Below the pieces are notes generated by a model. The model was given only the letters and a program-made list of their open reading frames with translations. It searched no databases and had not been told where the DNA came from. Below, piece by piece: positions 7,860 to 13,875 of a stretch of 13,875 nucleotides of DNA (positions are counted from its first letter, which is position 1; each line of letters begins with the position of its first letter). Source of the stretch: an uncultured Chlorobiales bacterium (lineage in GTDB: Bacteria; Bacteroidota; Chlorobiia; Chlorobiales; Thermochlorobacteraceae); assembly GCA_937959145.1 (NCBI GenBank), contig CALGMC010000193.1, positions 1 through 13,875 of the forward strand, given 5' to 3'. A program made the translations under genes and the position numbers.

Positions 7860-7865
7860 CCTCCT
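7860..7865 (-). promoter_or_regulatory. Strong Shine-Dalgarno of the lexA-like gene
   Basis: CCTCCT on the + strand reads AGGAGG on the minus strand, six bases before the ATG. It is the best ribosome-binding site in the window; most other genes here have weak sites or start by coupling. It decides the lexA start. Confidence 0.85.
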
Positions 7866-7905
7866 CCCTTTCCCTGAAAAATTCCGCTAATCTCCGTAAA
7901 AAAGC

Positions 7906-7924
7906 GATACTGAACAAATGTTTA
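7906..7924. promoter_or_regulatory. LexA-type operator, copy 1 (proximal to lexA)
   Basis: GATACTGAACAAATGTTTA. The core GAAC-AAAT-GTTT (7912-7923) is one base from the Gram-positive SOS-box consensus GAAC-N4-GTTC. The wider CTGAACA-AA-TGTTTAG is a near-palindrome, with 6 of 7 arm positions matching. A further GTTCAG half-site at 7925-7930 mirrors the CTGAAC at 7910-7915. It lies about 55-70 bases upstream of the lexA start codon, suitable for autoregulation. Confidence 0.72.
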
Positions 7925-7939
7925 GTTCAGCGAAAATTA

Positions 7940-7958
7940 GATACTGAACAAATGTTTA
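7940..7958. promoter_or_regulatory. LexA-type operator, copy 2 (distal to lexA)
   Basis: An exact 19-base direct copy of operator 1, shifted by 34 bases. The arms of the wider palindrome match at 5 of 7 positions here. A possible -35-like TTGACC for the lexA promoter (minus strand, 7979-7974) lies just upstream. No -10 at good spacing could be fixed, so the promoter itself is not annotated, but the operators sit where bound repressor would block it. Confidence 0.7.
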
Positions 7959-7975
7959 TATCTAAAACAAAGTGG

Positions 7976-8006
7976 TCAAAAATAGGCTGATTTGAGCAAT
8001 TTTTGA
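7976..8006. repeat. A/T-rich inverted repeat between the two divergent promoters
   Basis: TCAAAAAT (7976-7983) and ATTTTTGA (7999-8006) are perfect reverse complements around a 15-base loop. It could be a protein-binding site or a chance feature of A/T-rich intergenic DNA. The rest of 7959-8054 is A/T-rich without other recognisable elements. Confidence 0.3.
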
Positions 8007-8054
8007 ATCTATTGAAAATTTGGCGTAAAAGTCGAAAAAATCTTGCTATTTCGT

Positions 8055-8083
8055 TTGAAAATCGGGTTCTTTTTTCGTTAAAT
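8055..8083 (+). promoter_or_regulatory. Sigma70-type promoter of the dcw cluster (PmraZ)
   Basis: TTGAAA (8055-8060), a 17-base spacer, then TTAAAT (8078-8083) match -35 and -10 hexamers with optimal spacing. Transcription would start around 8090, directly at the MraZ repeats and about 43 bases before the mraZ ATG. Whether this organism's main sigma factor prefers these hexamers or the Bacteroidota TTG/TAnnTTTG pattern is not known from the window. Confidence 0.6.
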
Positions 8084-8088
8084 TCGCG

Positions 8089-8105
8089 AAGTGGTAGAAA
8101 GTGGT
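8089..8105 (+). promoter_or_regulatory. MraZ operator: two AAGTGGT repeats at 10-bp spacing
   Basis: AAGTGGT at 8089-8095 and again at 8099-8105 recur with one helical turn of spacing, just downstream of the predicted -10 and upstream of mraZ. MraZ proteins bind direct repeats of GTGG/TGGG type with about 10-bp periodicity in front of their own operon. Only two repeats are visible here, while some genomes have three or four. Predicted role: feedback control of the dcw cluster by MraZ. Confidence 0.75.
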
Positions 8106-8132
8106 AAAATTTAGAAAACTAAAATCAGAGCC

Positions 8133-8576
8133 ATGCCAAACTTTCGCGGAACGGAGAATTACAGCATCGACGACAAAGGTCGGCTGATGATTCCTGCTTC
8201 ATTCCGAAAGAAAATGGCAAACCAAAATCCGGGCGCGGTGTGGGTGGTATTCAAGACGCTTCAGCAGTCGATTGAGCTTTATGAAGAAAGTGAGTGGGTG
8301 GAAGTGCAAAAGAAAATCGATGCGCTCTCGGAGTTCAACCTGAGCGAGAAGAAGCTCAAGACATATTACAACGCCAACATCAGCGAAACGGAGTTGGATA
8401 AACAAGGTCGAGTGTTGCTTCCGAAAAAATTTTTAGAAGCCTGTGGGATTAAGAACGAGGTAACGATTATCGGCGGTGGAAACAAAATCGAGGTTTGGAA
8501 TCCAGATAAACTCAATGAACTCTTGAACGCGCCGCCTGAAAGTTTGGAAACGCTCTCTGAACGATTTATCGGATAA
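8133..8576 (+). CDS. mraZ: Transcriptional regulator MraZ
   Basis: 147 residues, normal for the family. Two swapped-hairpin AbrB-like DNA-binding motifs are visible: DKGRLMIPASFRKKM near the N-terminus (about residues 14-28) and DKQGRVLLPKKFLEACGI in the second half (about 89-106). The start MPNFRGTENYSIDDKGR fits MraZ N-termini. No strong Shine-Dalgarno precedes the ATG. MraZ forms ring-shaped oligomers on the nucleoid and controls transcription of the division and cell wall cluster it heads, consistent with the repeats at 8089-8105. The stop is one base from the rsmH start. Confidence 0.96.
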   Translation: MPNFRGTENYSIDDKGRLMIPASFRKKMANQNPGAVWVVFKTLQQSIELYEESEWVEVQKKIDALSEFNLSEKKLKTYYNANISETELDKQGRVLLPKKFLEACGIKNEVTIIGGGNKIEVWNPDKLNELLNAPPESLETLSERFIG

Positions 8577-8577
8577 G

Positions 8578-9510
8578 ATGTATCACCAGCCCGTTTTGCT
8601 CGACGAAACGATTGAGTATTTGGTAACAGGAAAAGGCACATACATCGACGGCACACTTGGCGGGGGCGGACATAGTGAAAAAATTTTAGAGACGCTCGAG
8701 AAAAAAAATTGGCTTGAAGGTTCGCTCGTCACCGGAATCGATCGAGACAGCGACGCGATTGAGGCGGCAAGCCAAAGGCTCAAGAAATACAAAAACTTTC
8801 GCGCCGTTAGGGCAAAGTTTTCAGAATTGACAGAACACGCAAAGGAGAAGGAAGTAACAGGCATTCTGCTCGACTTGGGAATTTCATCGCACCAAATTGA
8901 CGAAGGCGCACGAGGGTTCAGTTTTCAAAAATCAGCAACGCTCGATATGCGAATGAATCAAGCACAAACACTTTCGGCATATCAAGTCGTCAATAATTAC
9001 AGCGAAGCCGATTTGGCAACGGTTCTTTGGAAATATGGTGAGGAAAAAAAATCGCGTCTTATCGCAAAGCGCATAGCAGAGCGACGCACCACAAAGCCGA
9101 TTGAGACGACAGAAGAATTGGCAAGCATTGTAAAAACATGTGTGCCACATCACGAACAGGTCAAAGCGTTGGCGCGAGTCTTTCAAGCCATTCGCATTGA
9201 AGTCAATGACGAACTCGGCGAACTGAAAAAAGCACTCGAGCACTCCGTCAGGTTACTGAAAGCAGGCGGGCGAATTGCGGTAATCAGTTACCACTCGCTC
9301 GAAGACCGAATCGTGAAAGATTTTTTTCGTGAGCACTCCGAAGATGACTGGGGGTTTGACAAAGGCTTGAAGGGCGTTCCGCTTAAAGTGCCATTGCGAA
9401 GCCGAACAATCAAACTCCTTACCAAAAAGCCAATTCAGCCAAGCCAGAAAGAAATCGAAGAAAATTCAAGAGCGCGAAGCGCAAAGTTGAGAGTCGCAGA
9501 AAAACTGTAA
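8578..9510 (+). CDS. rsmH: 16S rRNA (cytosine-1402-N4)-methyltransferase RsmH
   Basis: 310 residues, full length. Motifs include the SAM-binding YIDGTLGGGGHS (about 22-33), the acidic ribose-binding loop TGIDRD (about 52-57), ILLDLGISSHQID (about 95-107), RGFSF, the conserved FQAIRIEVNDEL, and the VISYHSLEDRIVK motif (about 236-248) with the S.ARSAKLR ending. The enzyme N4-methylates C1402 in the decoding centre of 16S rRNA using S-adenosylmethionine, in the cytoplasm. Its place directly after mraZ is the standard dcw order, and the one-base gap implies translational coupling. Confidence 0.97.
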   Translation: MYHQPVLLDETIEYLVTGKGTYIDGTLGGGGHSEKILETLEKKNWLEGSLVTGIDRDSDAIEAASQRLKKYKNFRAVRAKFSELTEHAKEKEVTGILLDLGISSHQIDEGARGFSFQKSATLDMRMNQAQTLSAYQVVNNYSEADLATVLWKYGEEKKSRLIAKRIAERRTTKPIETTEELASIVKTCVPHHEQVKALARVFQAIRIEVNDELGELKKALEHSVRLLKAGGRIAVISYHSLEDRIVKDFFREHSEDDWGFDKGLKGVPLKVPLRSRTIKLLTKKPIQPSQKEIEENSRARSAKLRVAEKL

Positions 9511-9512
9511 CA

Positions 9513-9518
9513 GAGAGG
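9513..9518 (+). promoter_or_regulatory. Shine-Dalgarno of the ftsL-like gene
   Basis: GAGAGG, five bases before the ATG at 9524, in the 13-base gap after rsmH. It supports the chosen start. Confidence 0.65.
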
Positions 9519-9523
9519 TAAAA

Positions 9524-9985
9524 ATGAACGCACGAATTTTTGATGAACATATCAGCAAAGCCGATTACGGTGTCGGCGTGGTAGAAAAAACGACAACAAA
9601 AGCAATTCCAAGTGCCGCATTTGTCGAGCCAATTCAACCGCCAACCGATGCGAATGCGGGAACGCCGATTGAAAAGCCGAAGAAAAAACTGCGAGATGAA
9701 GCGCACGAGAAAATTGAATCCATTTTGAACACGCGCACCTTCATTGTGATTGCAGGCGCGACCTTGCTTCTGGGGGTGTACATCTACAACGTGATTTCTA
9801 TCAATCGCTTGGCGGGGGAAACCGAAGCCTTGCGTCAGAAAATCGATGAAGCCAAAAGTCTGAATGTGGAAATAGAAAGCGAACTGAAAAGTTTAGAGCG
9901 GAGCGAGCGAGTGGGGCGCGAAGCCTTTGAAAAGTTAGGTCTGAGAATTTCAACCGTGCCGCCGATAGAATTGAAAAGCAAATAA
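9524..9985 (+). CDS. ftsL: FtsL-like cell division protein
   Basis: 153 residues with bitopic topology: a long polar, lysine/proline-rich cytoplasmic N-terminus (about 1-72), one transmembrane helix (about 73-93, TFIVIAGATLLLGVYIYNVI), then a periplasmic coiled coil (about 94-128, rich in heptad Leu/Ile) and the tail AFEKLGLRISTVPPIE, which resembles the conserved end of FtsL/septum formation initiator proteins. FtsL works with FtsB and FtsQ to activate septal FtsW/FtsI. Sequence conservation is always low in this family, so the call rests on position between rsmH and ftsI, size, topology and the C-terminal motif. The roughly 70-residue cytoplasmic tail is longer than in E. coli FtsL. Confidence 0.82.
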   Translation: MNARIFDEHISKADYGVGVVEKTTTKAIPSAAFVEPIQPPTDANAGTPIEKPKKKLRDEAHEKIESILNTRTFIVIAGATLLLGVYIYNVISINRLAGETEALRQKIDEAKSLNVEIESELKSLERSERVGREAFEKLGLRISTVPPIELKSK

Positions 9986-9990
9986 CCGTG

Positions 9991-12123
9991 ATGCAAGAAT
10001 TTCGCGAACATAAAAAGCAAGAAGCGCAAGAGGCGCGAAAGCGAGAAGAGACCATTCGCTTTGGTGTTGTGCTTGGCGGCTTACTCCTGTTTGCGGTTGC
10101 AATTATTGGCAAACTCGTGATGGTGCAAATCGTCGATGCGCACGAGTATCAAAAGCGAGCAAAGCGACAATATGAATATCAAGTGCCGCTTAAAGCCATG
10201 CGCGGACAAATTCTCGACCGAAATGGGCGGCAACTTGCCACGAGCCTTTCGGTTCGCTCATTTGCCGCCGACCCGAAAGTCGTCGCCAATGCCGACGCTG
10301 TTGCACAAATGTTCTCAATGCTCTTTGACAAACCGAAATCTTACTATCTCGCCAAACTCAAAGAAAAGTCGCGCTTTGTATGGCTCGAGCGACATGTGCC
10401 ACCTTCAATCGCGAAGCAAATTAGCGAGAAGCATTTTGCGGGCGTCATCGAGATAAAAGAAGTAAGCCGGCGTTATGAAAATCTTGCCGAGCAAGTGATT
10501 GGATTTATAGACAGCGATAACCGAGGAATTAGCGGGCTTGAAAAGCAATTTGACTCTCTGCTTGCAGGAAAAGACGGATACATGATGATGCAACGCACGG
10601 CGACAGGATACGCCTTCCCCGCCATCGGTGCGAAACAAGAAGAGGCAATCAATGGCGCAAGTGTAGAACTAACGATTGATACCGATGTGCAAGCCATCGT
10701 GGAAGATGAGCTGAGTAAAGGGCTTGAAAATGTTGGCGCAAGTGCAGGCATTGCTATCGTGATGGACGTGCAGACAGGCGAAATTCTCGCAATGGCAAAT
10801 GCGCCTGAATTCGATGCAAATAAAAAATCGACCTATACCCTCGAAGCCGCGAAAAATCGCGCTGTAACCGATGTGTTTGAACCGGGCTCGACTTTCAAAC
10901 TCGTCATGGCGACAGCGGCTCTCGATATGGGAATCATCAAGCCTGACGACAAAGTCGACGGCACACTCGCAGGCAAGTGGAAAATTAAAGACCGAACCAT
11001 TACCGACCACGAAGCCCTTGGCACAACCACATTCCGAAAAGCAGTTGCGCACTCGAGCAACATTGTGGCGGCGAAAGTCGGATTAGAAATCGGCAAAGAA
11101 AAATTTTACGACTACGCCAAAGCCTTCGGCTTCGGAGAAAAAACAGGCGTCGGGCTGATTGGCGAAGTGTCAGGATTGCTCAAACCCATATCGCAATGGT
11201 CGAGCATCTCACTGCCTTGGATGGCACATGGGTATGAAGTCTTGGTAACGCCAATTCAAATGCTCTGTGCCTACGCGGCACTTGCTAATAACGGCATGCG
11301 CATGAAGCCGTTTGTCGTGCAGCGAATTGTGAGCGCAAATGGCGAGGTGCTTTACTACAACAAAGCAGAAGCCGTTAAGCGCGTGATGAAAAAAGAAACC
11401 GCTGAAATCGCACGCGAAATTTTCAAAACCGTTGTCGACAGTGGAACGGGCATGACGGCACGCATCGAGGGCATTAGCGTCGCAGGCAAAACCGGCACGG
11501 CGCAACTTCTCACCAACGGCAGTTATCGGAGTGGAAATTACGTGTCGTCGTTTGTTGGATTTTATCCCGCTCAAAAGCCTGTGATTGCCACGCTCGTGAT
11601 GATGATTAACCCAACGAAAGGCTACTACGGCTCAATGACAGCCGCGCCTGTGTTCGCAAAAATCAACAGCAAAATTTTGAGCGTCTTGGAGCCTGAAATG
11701 CGCGACGAAATTTTGCAATTCGCAACGCACAAAGAATCAGCGGTGAAGAACTTTTTAGATACAACAAAAACCGTTGCCGTGCCGAATGTCTGCGGCTTAT
11801 CAGCCGAAGAAGCCAAAGAACTTTTGCGCGTGCATCAACTTGACTTCAAAAAAGAAAATGATGGAAAAGGTGTTGTGGTTGCGCAAGGCATTCTGCCAGA
11901 GTCGCGCGTAAATGTTTGGACGAAAGTTCCACTGATAATGGCTGAAGAATCCAAAGTGCCGTCGCTTGTCGGGCTTCGTGCAGATAGAGCGATTCACGTG
12001 GCTGAACAACTCGGCTTGAATGTGCAAGTTCAAGGAAACGGCTCAAAAGTATTGGCGCAATCGCTGAAAGCAGGAAGCGAAGTGAAGCAAGACGCACCGT
12101 TCATTTTGACAATGAGCAACTAA
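9991..12123 (+). CDS. ftsI: Peptidoglycan transpeptidase FtsI (class B penicillin-binding protein) with two PASTA domains
   Basis: 710 residues from the ATG at 9991. A GTG immediately before it (9988) is an equivalent alternative; no good Shine-Dalgarno distinguishes them. The order is a charged cytoplasmic tail, one transmembrane anchor (about 25-46), the PBP dimerisation region including RGQILDRNGRQLATS, then the transpeptidase domain. Active-site motifs are complete: SxxK as S300-T-F-K303, SxN as S355-S-N357, and KTGT at 500-503. Two PASTA modules follow (about 595-650, starting VPNVCGLSAEEAKE, and 655-710, starting VPSLVGLRADRA). The protein crosslinks septal peptidoglycan in the periplasm with FtsW. 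It lies five bases after ftsL and before murE, the standard dcw order. Confidence 0.96.
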   Translation: MQEFREHKKQEAQEARKREETIRFGVVLGGLLLFAVAIIGKLVMVQIVDAHEYQKRAKRQYEYQVPLKAMRGQILDRNGRQLATSLSVRSFAADPKVVANADAVAQMFSMLFDKPKSYYLAKLKEKSRFVWLERHVPPSIAKQISEKHFAGVIEIKEVSRRYENLAEQVIGFIDSDNRGISGLEKQFDSLLAGKDGYMMMQRTATGYAFPAIGAKQEEAINGASVELTIDTDVQAIVEDELSKGLENVGASAGIAIVMDVQTGEILAMANAPEFDANKKSTYTLEAAKNRAVTDVFEPGSTFKLVMATAALDMGIIKPDDKVDGTLAGKWKIKDRTITDHEALGTTTFRKAVAHSSNIVAAKVGLEIGKEKFYDYAKAFGFGEKTGVGLIGEVSGLLKPISQWSSISLPWMAHGYEVLVTPIQMLCAYAALANNGMRMKPFVVQRIVSANGEVLYYNKAEAVKRVMKKETAEIAREIFKTVVDSGTGMTARIEGISVAGKTGTAQLLTNGSYRSGNYVSSFVGFYPAQKPVIATLVMMINPTKGYYGSMTAAPVFAKINSKILSVLEPEMRDEILQFATHKESAVKNFLDTTKTVAVPNVCGLSAEEAKELLRVHQLDFKKENDGKGVVVAQGILPESRVNVWTKVPLIMAEESKVPSLVGLRADRAIHVAEQLGLNVQVQGNGSKVLAQSLKAGSEVKQDAPFILTMSN

Positions 12124-12129
12124 AAATAA

Positions 12130-12153
12130 GCGTTCCGATTTGAGTTGGAACGC
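12130..12153 (+). promoter_or_regulatory. Intercistronic stem-loop between ftsI and murE
   Basis: GCGTTCC (12130-12136) pairs with GGAACGC (12147-12153). In RNA three more inner pairs are possible (G-U, A-U, U-G), closing a UUGA tetraloop at 12140-12143. It begins seven bases after the ftsI stop and ends 15 bases before the murE ATG. There is no following T-run, so it is not a classical terminator. It may affect mRNA processing, stability or translation of murE. It contains the possible TTG start at 12145, which argues against that start. Confidence 0.6.
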
Positions 12154-12168
12154 AAGCGGAATCGCAAC

Positions 12169-13647
12169 ATGGAAAATCTAAACAGACTGCTGGGCGCAAT
12201 TTCGGCTCTGGAAATCAGAGGTGAAATCAAGGAGCGCGAAGAAGTCAGCGCAGTTGAATACGATTCGCGCAAGGTGAAAAGTGGCGCACTCTTCGTTGCG
12301 ATTCGCGGGCTCAAAACCGACGGACATCAGTTCATTGAAAAAGCAGTCGAAGCAGGTGCAGTCGCGGTTGTCTGTGAAGAGTTTCCGAAGACGATGGATT
12401 CCGAAACGGCTTATATCCGCGTCGAAAATTCTCGAATCGCGCTTGCCTTGCTCGCAAAACGATTCTACAACGACGCGAGCGAAAAACTCGTGATGATTGG
12501 CGTAACAGGAACAAACGGCAAAACGACAACCACGACGCTCATTCACAGCATCTTGAACAATGCAGGCGTTAAGGCGGGACTCATCGGAACGATTGCTTAC
12601 AAAATTGGAGACGAAACGCTTGACGCTGAAAGAACAACACCCGAAGCAGTCGAGCTGCACTCGTTCTTTGACAAAATGGTAAAAGCCGGATGCAAGGCTT
12701 GCGTGATGGAAGTTTCTTCACACGCGCTCGAATTGCGCCGCGTTCACGGAGTTCGTTACGACATTGCCGTCTTCACGAATCTCACACGAGACCATTTGGA
12801 TTTTCACGGCACAATGGAAAACTATTTCCGAGCCAAGAAAATCCTCTTCGATTCGCTCGATGAAAAAGCCATTGCGATTACAAATCAAGACGACCTTTAC
12901 GGTCAAAAAATTGTGGCAGATACGAGGGCAAAGGTGATGAGATACGCCATCGAAGAAACGACGGCTGATGTGCGCGCAACCGCTCACAGTTTTCAACTCT
13001 TCGGCACATCGGCAACGATTTTCGCCAATGGCAGTCAGCATTTGCAGACGATTAAACACATCGGAAAGTTCAATCTCTACAATGTGCTTGCGGCGTATTC
13101 AGCGGGCGTGGCGATGAAATTTTCGCACGAAGAAATTATGCGCGGCATTTCGCGCTGTGAAGGCGTGGCAGGAAGAATGGAACAAGTGTGGTCAAAAGAC
13201 CATCGATGCGCGATTGTCGATTACGCACACACGCCTGACGCATTGCTGAATGTGATTCGCGCAATCAAAGAAGTGAAATCGTCCGAGGCGAAACTCATTA
13301 CGCTCTTTGGGTGCGGCGGCGATAGAGATAAAGGCAAACGTCCCTTGATGGGCGAAATTGCTGAACGCGAAAGCGATGTGGTGATTTTAACCAGCGACAA
13401 TCCGCGCTCGGAAAATCCCGAAACAATTTTAGATGAAATCGAAGCAGGAATGACGAAAGCAAAACGCTACTACCGCATTGCCGACCGCCAAGCCGCCATC
13501 AGAAAAGGCATTTCGCTTATCGGACACGGCGATGTATTGCTCGTAGCAGGCAAAGGGCACGAAGCCTATCAAGAAATTCAAGGCGTCAAGTATCCCTTTG
13601 ACGATAGAGCCGTCATAAGAAACATTTTTGATGAAACGAACTCATGA
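12169..13647 (+). CDS. murE: UDP-N-acetylmuramoyl-L-alanyl-D-glutamate--2,6-diaminopimelate ligase MurE
   Basis: 492 residues from the ATG at 12169, which starts MENLNRLLG, normal for MurE. The in-frame TTG at 12145 would add eight basic residues and lies in the stem-loop. The three Mur-ligase domains are visible. The N-terminal UDP-binding domain contains 'YDSRKVKSGALFVAIRG'. The central ATPase domain has GTNGKTTT (114-121, P-loop Lys118), VMEVSSHAL, FTNLTRDHLDFHGTM and GRMEQV. The C-terminal domain has GCGGDRDKGKRP and DNPR at 410-413. DNPR is the signature for meso-diaminopimelate specificity, so the enzyme should add mDAP to UDP-MurNAc-L-Ala-D-Glu using ATP, in the cytoplasm. The product then goes to MurF, encoded next. 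The stop overlaps a short repeat shared with the murF start. Confidence 0.97.
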   Translation: MENLNRLLGAISALEIRGEIKEREEVSAVEYDSRKVKSGALFVAIRGLKTDGHQFIEKAVEAGAVAVVCEEFPKTMDSETAYIRVENSRIALALLAKRFYNDASEKLVMIGVTGTNGKTTTTTLIHSILNNAGVKAGLIGTIAYKIGDETLDAERTTPEAVELHSFFDKMVKAGCKACVMEVSSHALELRRVHGVRYDIAVFTNLTRDHLDFHGTMENYFRAKKILFDSLDEKAIAITNQDDLYGQKIVADTRAKVMRYAIEETTADVRATAHSFQLFGTSATIFANGSQHLQTIKHIGKFNLYNVLAAYSAGVAMKFSHEEIMRGISRCEGVAGRMEQVWSKDHRCAIVDYAHTPDALLNVIRAIKEVKSSEAKLITLFGCGGDRDKGKRPLMGEIAERESDVVILTSDNPRSENPETILDEIEAGMTKAKRYYRIADRQAAIRKGISLIGHGDVLLVAGKGHEAYQEIQGVKYPFDDRAVIRNIFDETNS

Positions 13648-13663
13648 CAACAAACTCATGACA
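13639..13663 (+). repeat. Short tandem duplication at the murE/murF junction
   Basis: AACTCATGACA occurs at 13639-13649 and again at 13653-13663, a 14-base period. The first copy carries the murE stop (TGA 13645-13647) and an unused ATG (13644) that opens only MTTNS before a stop. The second copy carries the real murF ATG (13658-13660). Removing one 14-base unit would restore a direct ATGA stop/start overlap. Confidence 0.75.
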
Positions 13664-13875
13664 CTAAGCAAAGACGATTTAACGCGCGTCGGAAGTCTTG
13701 AAGCCGAAACCCTTGCATCAATGGGCGAGGTGAAGGTTACGACCGATTCACGCGCAGTTCAGGGCGGAGAAATTTTCGTCGCACTCAAAGGCGAAACGCA
13801 CGATGGGCATGAGTTCGTCAAATCTGCATTAGAAAAAGGCGCAACGCTTTGCATCGTCAATAAGCAGTGGCGAGA
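13658..13875 (+). CDS. murF: UDP-N-acetylmuramoyl-tripeptide--D-alanyl-D-alanine ligase MurF, N-terminal part (3' end outside window)
   Basis: The frame from the ATG at 13658 stays open to the window end (72 codons) and reads MTLSKDDLTRVGSLE, then VTTDSRAVQGGEIFVALKG and DGHEFVKSALEKGA. This is the UDP-binding N-terminal Mur-ligase domain with the TDSR...GEIFVALKGE.DGH pattern. The partner after MurE in dcw clusters and the divergence from the MurE copy of the same domain support MurF, which adds D-Ala-D-Ala to UDP-MurNAc-tripeptide. The upstream ATG at 13644 is in another frame and stops after five codons, so the start is secure. The catalytic ATPase domain lies beyond the window. Confidence 0.92.
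   Translation, partial: MTLSKDDLTRVGSLEAETLASMGEVKVTTDSRAVQGGEIFVALKGETHDGHEFVKSALEKGATLCIVNKQWR

Noticed and set aside
7906..7958. Reading the 19-base direct repeats as a CRISPR or transposon end
   Set aside because: Only two copies with a 15-base spacer in a promoter region, with internal dyad symmetry matching a LexA box; no mobile genes nearby.
7969..7980. Third MraZ repeat (AAAGTGGTCAAA) near the lexA promoter
   Set aside because: MraZ sites need phased repeats. This one is alone, about 120 bases from the pair, so it is mentioned only as a possibility and not annotated.
12145..12168. TTG start for murE giving eight extra basic residues
   Set aside because: It lies within the stem-loop, has no Shine-Dalgarno, and the ATG at 12169 gives the normal MurE N-terminus.
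13644..13661. Start of murF at the ATG overlapping the murE stop
   Set aside because: That frame ends after five codons (MTTNS); the MurF frame begins at 13658.

Overview
The window looks like chromosomal core sequence from a Gram-negative member of the Bacteroidota/Chlorobiota group. This is inferred from family content, not from a marker gene. The pointers are a 'CxxxxPPTGGPxDxxPP' Ig-like lipoprotein, a multi-domain lamin-tail surface protein with a C-terminal 'NPFSPDGDG' FlgD/gliding-type domain, and a meso-diaminopimelate-type MurE. MurF directly follows MurE, an order that suits the Chlorobi side better than typical Bacteroidetes. I see no mobile elements, CRISPR arrays, rRNA or tRNA.

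Left part (1-7853). A 5'-truncated GT4 glycosyltransferase (+) ends tail-to-tail with, and overlapping, a leftward block of four genes. In transcription order the block is a LexA-family regulator (7853-7194), an Ig-like (Big_5) lipoprotein, a TPR protein, and a large exported lamin-tail-domain protein. The first three are packed with overlaps or gaps of a few bases, so they almost certainly form one transcript. The fourth follows after a short spacer that carries a 9-bp inverted repeat including its start codon.

Middle (7854-8132). This divergent intergenic region holds two exact 19-bp copies of a Gram-positive-type SOS-box-like element (GAAC-N4-GTTt core) upstream of the lexA-like gene. Facing the other way it holds a good sigma70-type promoter followed by two GTGGT repeats at 10-bp spacing, the expected MraZ operator.

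Right part (8133-13875). This is the start of the division and cell wall (dcw) cluster: mraZ, rsmH, an ftsL-like gene, ftsI (with two C-terminal PASTA domains), murE and the start of murF. All are on the + strand and tightly spaced. A strong stem-loop lies between ftsI and murE, and a short tandem duplication lies at the murE/murF junction.

The most interesting point is the LexA homologue. It keeps the winged-helix DNA-binding domain and the S24-like fold landmarks. The catalytic serine aligns with Gly133, the catalytic lysine with Arg172, and the Ala-Gly cleavage site is replaced by Ala-Lys-Gly. It is therefore predicted to be unable to cleave itself. It heads an operon of envelope proteins beside the dcw cluster behind duplicated operators, which suggests a LexA-derived regulator moved from DNA damage control to cell-envelope control.
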